Source: Brachycybe producta (taxonomy: Eukaryota > Arthropoda > Diplopoda > Playtdesmida > Andrognathidae). Taken from it: a DNA stretch of 64,000 bases. Made by a program: the position numbers and the translations under genes. The stretch is taken from positions 41,001-105,000 of the forward strand of contig JAUPFP010000173.1 in NCBI GenBank assembly GCA_036925085.1, given 5' to 3'. The notes beneath the pieces were generated by a model that was given only the letters and a program-made list of their open reading frames with translations, was not told the origin of the DNA and ran no database searches. Positions 57,240 to 64,000 of the stretch are shown one piece after another. Position 1 is the first letter of the stretch; each line of letters starts with the position of its first letter.

Positions 57240-57561
57240 TCTTTGAAAACGACATAATGAGAGACTTTTTAACTTTTTTCTGGTCGTATTTCTTTTCTAA
57301 AATAGCTTTTATGTGTTTTTGTTTTGGTCTATGGAGAAAATACACTTTGCAATGTAGCTAGCTGAACCAGCTACTTTTTTTACTGTTTTTAGTCGGTTCC
57401 TAGTTTACTTTAATGTGTTTTTTTTTCCTACTTTTTTCGAATCTAAGTTTTTTTCTTCTTCTTCTCTCTCTCACTCTCACACTCCACTTTTCATATGGAG
57501 TTGACATTCAAAAGGAATCGAGAACTCTTGTGAAGAAAACTTGAGTGGTGTGAAACTATAA

Positions 57562-57632
57562 ACACACCTCAATAATATACAATAGACCCAACAACAACTC
57601 AGGTCTATTATAGATTTTCATTATTGACGTGT
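57562..57632. repeat. Imperfect inverted repeat
   Basis: ACACACCTCAATAATATACA then ATAGACC pairs with GGTCTATTATAGATTTTCAT then TATTGACGTGT around a short loop. Arms are about 28-31 bp. It may be a small foldback element. Confidence 0.55.
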
Positions 57633-57761
57633 TCTCTCTGTATTACAGTATGTCTCAGAACCATTGACCATGTCTATTATCAAAATATACCATGTTGTGG
57701 TGTTTGAAAAAACACCACACCATTTTCAAACTCTTGATTCTGTTTTTCAGAAGCAGAATTA

Positions 57762-58006
57762 ATAGAAACTAAAAGTATTTTAGAAACTAGAAGAGTAGCT
57801 GAATCACTTAAAGGTAAATTCCATGTTTATTATATTTTTTTTCAAAATAAGCTTTTTATGTGAATGTGAAACTCACCCAAATTGAAACAGGCAATATTTT
57901 TAGGAATTTTTGTCTGTAAAAAGTTTATTTTGAAAGATATCAACATGAAAATGTCCTTAAATAATTGAGCTACTCTTTCTAGTTTCTAAAATACTTTCTA
58001 GTTTGT
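57762..58006. repeat. Foldback formed by two arms of a dispersed ~100-bp repeat
   Basis: The left arm (GTATTTTAGAAACTAGAAGA, then GTAGCTGAATCACTTAAAGG, near 57775-57812, on to AATAAGCTTTTTATG) and the right arm (GTAAAAAGTTTATTTTG, then GTCCTTAAATAATTGAGCTA and CTCTTTCTAGTTTC) are inverted copies. Single arms lie at 10028-10140, 17608-17670, 24884-24965, 28400-28475 and 59265-59345. Family and function are unknown. Confidence 0.65.
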
Positions 58007-58391
58007 CTTAATTTTGTTCTCAGAGTTCTAATATGAATCGTTCAAAATAAACGTTGAGTAAAAGTTGTATATATGAAATGTACAACTTAAAAAGTTAAAA
58101 TTAATGTAAATACAAAATTGAAAGTTAACATATTAGATTAACAGAGAAATAAAAATTGAAACTTGAATTTGAAACTAGAAATTAATAACAAATATGTTTA
58201 ACATACTACGTTGTGGTTATTGAAAACATGTTAAAATATAAAGGTGGAATCACACTACAAATTATTGTAAAGTGTACTACATCAGTAGACAACACCACTT
58301 GCAACACATCTTATAATATCATGTTTGAATTGTGTGTGGACTGAGAGAATTTAATGAGAGAGAGGGGTTTATTTTAATTGTGCCAGAGACC
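58007..58391. other. Spacer, nothing recognised
   Basis: AT-rich. No gene. Confidence 0.35.
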
Positions 58392-58399
58392 GTTGCAAC

Positions 58400-58564
58400 T
58401 AGGCTTGCCACCTTTCCTCCTTTGTGGAGGACAGTCCTCCATTCTGAGAAAATGTCCTCCACACAATAAATTATTTAACAACTTAAATACGTTCGTCGAG
58501 GATGGTCCTGGCCGGAGGATAGTTCTTCAGAATGGAGGACTGTCCTCCACAGGTGGCAAGCCTA
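58400..58564. mobile_element. 165-bp foldback hAT MITE
   Basis: Ends TAGGCTTGCCACC and GGTGGCAAGCCTA lie inside a perfect 8-bp duplication GTTGCAAC (58392-58399, 58565-58572). The arms continue with TGTGGAGGACAGTCCTCCAT on both strands, so nearly the whole element folds on itself. The duplication is itself palindromic. Frames crossing it are not genes. Confidence 0.9.
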
Positions 58565-58572
58565 GTTGCAAC

Positions 58573-59264
58573 CAATCGTGTTCTGGCAGCAACAATAACC
58601 TTTTACCTGCTTCAATCTGTTTACAATTTTGATGTAACGTTTGAGATTTTATTTCTGAGACATACTGTATATAATGTAGAAAATGCTCAACTCCAATGTC
58701 ATATGGCATTTTGTTTCCGTGCTCAATGGCAATGTTAAGTATAGATTATTATTGGAATTTTTTTGGTTGCAACTTCTATTTTTATATTATAAAGTTGAAT
58801 GTTATGGTTTTTGCAATGTCAGCCCCATTATGCCCTTCCCTTCCCCTCAGTACTTTCCATACATCCTAAATGAAAAACTGTCTGATATTTGATCAGAAAA
58901 GTGTTCGTTCGCCTTTAGAAGCTGACCACAAAATATTGATCACACACACATATACAGTAAGAACTTAGAGTATGGATCGTTTATTGACGTCTAAATGAGC
59001 TGAAGACTCTTGATGTTTTTTTATTGTTTTACATCAAAAAAGGTCTTCTTTTTTGTCCATTTTAGTTACAGTTTGGTTTTTTTTTCTTCTTTTCTTTCAG
59101 TGCTTTTAACTAAAGTAGCAAATCTTTTAGCTGATTGGCAGGACAATTGATAAACTGCTGCTAGGGATTATATTTTCTCTATTGCTAGAAATTGATAAGA
59201 AAACAAGATTTTTCTCGTGTTAAGCTGGCTTTGACGTCAAAACGTCAGTATAAGTTTATAACTT
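58573..59264. other. Spacer, nothing recognised
   Basis: No gene supported. Confidence 0.35.
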
Positions 59265-59345
59265 GAAAAAAAAAACACTTGGAAGTTGTTTTAGAAATTA
59301 GAAGAGAAGCAGAATCACTTATTTTTCGTATTTATTTTCAAATTT
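59265..59345 (-). repeat. Dispersed ~100-bp repeat arm
   Basis: GGAAGTTGTTTTAGAAATTA then GAAGAGAAGCAGAATCACTT matches the left arm of the foldback at 57762-57855. Confidence 0.45.
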
Positions 59346-59495
59346 TGAATATGACCCACATTTTAAGTTTTTAAATCAATTGATGTTTTTTTATGAAGTG
59401 GTCCAACTTGAAGGTGAAAACAAAAATTTTGAATCTAAGACCCTTGGCTCACAGGAAAATTTTGAAAGAATTTGTTGCGACAAAAAGTAGTTGAA

Positions 59496-59628
59496 GGTCG
59501 CGGAGGTGTCGTCGCAATGTATTTTCTATGGAAAGACACCGTCTTTTTTCACACAGGCGAATTTTGACTGTATGCTTAGGTTGGCGTTTTTTAGATAGGA
59601 AATAGATTGCGACGACTGCCCAGCGACC
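59496..59628. mobile_element. Foldback MITE fragment, GTCGTCGCAAT arms
   Basis: GGTCGCGGAGGTGTCGTCGC then AATGTATTTTCTAT pairs with the segment at 59593-59628, which on the minus strand reads GGTCGCTGGGCAGTCGTCGC then AATCTATTTCCTAT. Arms are about 35 bp at roughly 80% identity. CACACAGGCGAATTTTGAC in the loop is Harbinger-like, but the outer ends are not defined. Confidence 0.5.
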
Positions 59629-60685
59629 TTGTCGCAGAACGTGTTTTTCAAAAGTGTTAAAACTCTAAAAGTCATCTATATGAAAAAAATATAATCTGAT
59701 TCATTAACTTTTATAGTTTGTAAATTTCTTCATGACGTCTCTTATAAAATGCAGAATAATCGAAGTTCTGTTCCATTGTTATCAATAATTTGCACATTTT
59801 GCAATGGCTACATATAAATTGTTTTGAACATAATAGATTTCTGTGACTGTGTGTGAGCATTGTGGGATTGCTCATTGTGTTCGAAATTTCAGTTATACAT
59901 GAGGTTCTTTTCATATTACGAAGTTCAGTACAGTTTTAATGAAGTTAGCAGTGATTGCCTTGCGTCAGGCGCAGGCAGTATCACTAACAATGAAAGAAAC
60001 TTGTGTGGTTTATCCAGTTATTAATTGTTTCAGTCTGATAATAAATGATGATATTCGATCGGTAGCCAATTAGTCCTATTATGTGTAGTGTTTTATATGA
60101 AATCACTCAAGGTTTTATCATGTTTCATTGTTTCTGCCATTTGGGAAACCTTTAATAAAGGATAATACTGATTTCAACATTTTTCAGATTTATTAAATTC
60201 TGTATGGCTTTCGTTGAACTTAGTGAAAAGATTTGAAATAATGCTTTTGCCTTAAGGTTGTGCTGGGAAAAGAATATAAAGTTTTGCAACTTTTGCAAAC
60301 ATTTAAAATGTTTTTTTTTTTAAATATGCTAGTAAATGAATAATTTGAGAGTATTTCTTGTTTATATTTTTATTTAAATTTAAAATTTTATTTAAATTTT
60401 TATTTAATTTAATTTTTTATTTAATTTAAATTTGTTATTATTGACAAAAAATAGAGAAAATTGACAAAAAATTGTCTGCTGCTATTGGTAAAATTAAAAT
60501 GTGACTGTTTTTAAACTGTTACTAAGGGGTCACTTCTAAATATATCAGCATTAAAATAACTTGACATGACTCTCCCACCCTTCTTCACAGTGTTTTTTCT
60601 TTAGAGTCTAGACACTCCAGCGTGCACGTGCTGCATGACTCAATAGACTCAATCTTAAGTGATGATTGGTGTGTCCAGAAACATG
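59629..60685. other. AT-rich region, nothing recognised
   Basis: Repeated TTTATTTAAATTT words near 60360-60435. No gene. Confidence 0.35.
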
Positions 60686-60933
60686 GTCTCTTTCACACTA
60701 GCGATACATGTATGTAAAGCAAGATTCACTGCAATGTGGTCCTAGAATTAATTGCAATTGCCTATGTTATAATACCTTTTGCAAGACATGTGGTTTCTTG
60801 CAACACCGTCTTACAGAAAACGCTGATCTTCGTTTTTTTTTGCAAGAAACTATGCAAGAATCACAGCAATATTTGACTTATTTCTAGCACGGAATCTTGC
60901 GAGACAAATAGCCAGTGTTATCTCCGCTTTAAA
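60686..60933 (-). mobile_element. MITE family H, copy 2 (unbroken)
   Basis: It matches 18057-18725 on the opposite strand but lacks the TTAA MITE: CCACATGTCTTGCAAAAG (minus strand) is continuous here. The right end GAGATAACACTG, on the minus strand, follows TTTTAAAGCG. Confidence 0.75.
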
Positions 60934-62917
60934 ACTAAGTTTTGAACAATAATTGGAATTGCAATTGCTCCTTGAATGTTATGGCCAGGTAGTAACATAT
61001 TTCGGTTGCAATATTTAAAGTGGTTTATTATTTTATACAATTTTAAATTGTGCTAATTTGATTGACCCCATGTAAAATATTATATTGACCTCAAAAAGAT
61101 CCATTTTCCTAACTACATTTTGTTATTCACTAACATATTTCAGCTTTTAAGATAAATTGTGTGTATTCCTGAATATGTTCTTTACCGTATTAAGGTAATT
61201 TTATGGTGTTTGAGGAACTTTGAAACCACAAAATTGACCATGTTTCATGGCACGTAAAACTCTTGAAGTGTCTAGAATCTTAAAAGTTGTTTTCGAAACG
61301 CAAAAGTATCAAGAATTTTAATGATATTTTCCACACGAAATAACTTAAAAGGTGCATTTTTTTATTAGAATAAAAGAGGACCACGAAATACTTCCTATAC
61401 GAGAGCAGCAGCAGCAGCATAAGGCATAATTTTTGGCTTCTGGCTGTCAGAAGTTTAATTTTTTTTAGTCACAATGCAAAGTTGTAAAAGGATAGCAGGT
61501 TAAACAAACAAAAAGAGAAAAGAAAGAAAAAAAAGTAGAAATACCATTTGTTGAGTACTTTTTTTTCTTCTTCTTCTCTAAACAGCTTTTTGCATAAACG
61601 ATGCATTTGTAAGCTTTTTGTATTGTGATATTTTTGAAACATTGAGAATGCATATAGTGGAGTTGATGGTATCTAAGAAAGAAATGGAAAAAAATTGCTT
61701 TTTTGTGTGTTTGTGTATATTGTGTATGTAGAGTTTTTGAGAAGTATAAGAAAGGGGTTTGCCTTCGGTGTGTATTTTTGTGTGCTAAGAAATAACATTG
61801 AAAAACGAGCATATATATGCCATGAAACAGGTGCCATTGGCTTTGTTGTTGTTTTTTTTCTTCTTCCTTATTCTTCTTCTAAAAGAGTCACCTTTTTTTT
61901 CTGAGCTAATTTGCACATTGATAAATTTAGAAAAGAAGAAATGAAATAATCTACCAAAGTTTTCTTTCTTTCTGTTAGGATTTTCATTTATGTTTTTCGA
62001 TGTAATTGACCTTAGCTTTACTGACTTACATATTAGTAATTTTCTAAGGTATTTTTTATCTAGTTTTTCTTTCAAATAAATGTCATTTGTTGTACTTTTG
62101 TTTGCTTCTGTAATAAGTTTTATAAATATGCAAATGACTTTTTTTAGTTTTGAAGAACCCCCACCCTCCCCCCACACTCTTGATGTTGTTATCTGTGTAT
62201 ATATGTATAACACTAGATCTTCTTCCAAATTTAAATAAATAAATTTGTTTCTCGCTTCCAAATAAATAAATAAAAAAAAAACTTGAACAAGATTTTCTTT
62301 CTTGAGGTTTATTTTTTTTTCTACTTCTCTTCTTATTCTTACTGAAAGTGGAATATAGTGATAACGTCACTATGTGTTTCAAATTAATGACGTTGGGTTT
62401 CCTATAGTTTTTTTTGACAGCTTCATTTTACTTCCTTGAAATGAATCACAAGGAAAGAGAAGAAGAAGACAAAAAAAAGATATCCATGTTTGGGGTGGGG
62501 TGGAGGAGTTGTCCTTTCAAAGGATGCTTTCTTATATATTTATCTTGTTTCTTGTAAGACGGCCATGATTTTTTGTTGTTGTATTCACAGACACACACGC
62601 AACGAACATGAAATACAAAGCACGGATAATGATTTTTTTTGTTCTTTCTCTTTTTATCGTTGAATTGTATTAATGTGTCAATTGCAGCTGTGTTTTGGAT
62701 TTAAATAATCTGTACATCAAATCACGAAGCTTCTTCTTTATAAATTAAGAAGAAGAAGAAAACAATCTGAAATACTGTTTCATTGATTATATTATTAATC
62801 TTTTCAATCGATAATTTTTAACTATCTTTACAAAACGTGGGAATCATTCAATCATTGCAGAATGAGGAGTTACATGTAGATCTCAAGTTAAGATTACTGG
62901 TTTGGTTATTTAAATGT
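60934..62917. other. AT-rich region, nothing recognised
   Basis: No gene supported; frames are lysine- or phenylalanine-rich by composition. A (AGC)4 run lies near 61405. Confidence 0.4.
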
Positions 62918-63420
62918 GGAGTTGTTACATAATTGTTCGACTCCCACTCCTGTAACTTGAAATTTGTAATTCGACTCCGACTCCACTACGATTTCTACTG
63001 AGTCCGACAAACAAAAAATAAAAAAAATTGAAACTAAATCAACATTATGTATTTATTCAAAAATAATTTGTACATTTTAATCGAATTTAACTTAAATTGA
63101 ATTTGGTTCATAAAAATAGCATCATGGCTTCAATTATGTCCGATTATTTCATCGATGCTCTCAAATCAGATTTTAGAATTCGGAGAGAGCAGAAAATAAT
63201 CTTTCCACAGATACCTGGAGACGGTGATAAAGCCCTAGCGGTTAGAGCCGGCATTTTGCAAAATCTCAGGGTACGTCAATATTGCTGCATCTTTAGGACT
63301 CAATTTTGATGTTCGGTCAATCATTTTTTCTTTTGGAGTCGTTTACTTTATACCGACTCTAACTCCTACAAAAAATGAACGACTAATCCGACTTCGACTC
63401 CGACTCCACAGCCCTAGTTT
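62918..63420. repeat. Two CGACTCC-rich repeat blocks around a non-repetitive core
   Basis: Blocks at about 62938-63010 and 63335-63416 share CGACTCCGACTCC-type runs in the same orientation. The right one ends CGACTCCACAGCCCTAG, a familiar transposon terminus (on the minus strand CAGGGCTGTGGAGTCGG). The left one is more decayed. The core between them holds the exon-like frame at 63124-63270. Confidence 0.5.
63124..63270 (+). other. Possible first coding exon, product unknown
   Basis: An ATG (63124) opens 49 codons of mixed composition (MASIMSDYFIDALKSDFRIR ... KALAVRAGILQNLR). They end exactly at CAGG|GTACGT, a plausible 5' splice site in phase 0. GC content rises against its AT-rich surroundings. 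I do not recognise the protein, and no second exon is visible before the window ends. It could also belong to the surrounding repeat. Confidence 0.3.
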
Positions 63421-64000
63421 GAAAAAAACAAAAGAAATTCATTAATGACAGTTTGAATGACATTATTAGATTTTTTTTAATTTTTGGCACAAACTAAATT
63501 GAAAAAAAAAAATGAAAATTGAGAATATTAATATAGTACCCTAAATTGATTCATATACTTAAATTCTAGTTTCTTAAACTCTTGCAAATTTTTTTTTTCT
63601 TAATGAAAATTTTTCTGAAATTGAGAATAATCGAAGGGAATAATTAGCTAACTATAGCTGAGTAAAGCCTTTTCCTTTCTGGAATGTTTGTTTGCTTCAG
63701 AAAATATTACATTGCTAAATAGCATCTTTATTAAAATTCCTGTATAAATAAATTGACATGACCAACAGGACCATTTAAAGCTTATTAACGAGTTAAGAAG
63801 TAATACTGATTCATATAGTATATTATTACTTCTTCCCAGATGTATTTAGACTATGGAAATTTTCATTCCAGCGCTTACGTCTTTCAAAAGAGTTGGATGA
63901 TTTCAATTCGAAGATGATATTAGAAATTTGTCTGAACCCAACTTACCAAGATCATTTTTAAGAAATCTCCTCCCTGTCATATGATTGCAAATGTATTGAT
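63421..64000. other. AT-rich terminal stretch, nothing recognised
   Basis: No gene or repeat identified. AAGTAATACTGATTCATATA near 63798, with TTACTTCTTCCCAG after it, could hold a splice acceptor (CCTT..TTCTTCCCAG near 63838), but nothing confirms it. Confidence 0.25.

Noticed and set aside
57148..57345. Serine-leucine-rich minus-strand frame
   Set aside because: Two-fifths of it is the (AG)n microsatellite and the rest has no motif.
58378..58738. Frames crossing the GGAGGA-rich hairpin
   Set aside because: They are generated by the 165-bp foldback MITE with its palindromic ends.
1..64000. tRNA, rRNA or snRNA genes
   Set aside because: I looked for paired A and B boxes and familiar small-RNA cores. 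Only the weak SINE-like pair at 23640-23860 appeared, and it lacks a complete cloverleaf.

Overview
This window looks like AT-rich nuclear DNA of a metazoan, most likely a marine invertebrate. It has no operons or dense coding, many microsatellites (TA, TC/GA, AAT, TTC), and layered debris of eukaryotic transposons: hAT, Tc1/mariner, piggyBac-like, PIF/Harbinger, Helitron-like, LINE, SINE and LTR. I cannot name the species. No host protein-coding gene is supported with confidence; a few short coding-like segments (16482-16700, 28505-28729, 51206-51424, 63124-63270) are listed as weak candidates only.

Layout. 1-1340: a hAT MITE fragment, then a complete 773-bp non-autonomous hAT element with a perfect 8-bp target duplication and ends packed with TATCGATA. 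3549-8331: an old GGCAACC-ended element split by an insertion that carries a 3.7-kb satellite (3813-7524). The satellite's 30-bp unit is strictly alternating pyrimidine-purine, so it is a strong Z-DNA candidate, and that alternation forbids stop codons in all six frames. The very long open frames there are artefacts. 8337-9861: a PIF/Harbinger-type MITE, a 38-bp palindromic micro-element inside an 8-9 bp duplication, and a hAT MITE. 11.6-16.7 kb: LINE and hAT transposase remnants and a G-quadruplex-prone patch. 18.0-18.7 and 26.4-27.1 kb: two nested pairs in which the same TTAA-flanked MITE family landed inside other elements. 23.6-24.5 kb: a tRNA-derived SINE candidate and a solo LTR.

38.3-42.1 kb is the most gene-like interval. 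Two copies of a Helitron-like element appear to lie head to tail, and a 2.8-kb DNA transposon sits in the (TA)n tract between them. That transposon (38917-41697) has matching terminal inverted repeats and encodes a 753-codon hAT-related transposase on the minus strand, open except for one in-frame TAA at codon 43. It is the only near-intact protein gene seen.

43.5-50.3 kb: an LTR-like block related to the solo LTRs, a 21-bp-arm hairpin, and the third TTAA MITE, itself split by a second solo LTR. 52.7-64 kb: several foldback or hAT-type MITEs, microsatellites, a dispersed ~100-bp repeat (six loci across the window), and a possible exon near 63.2 kb. Everything else is AT-rich sequence in which I recognise nothing functional.
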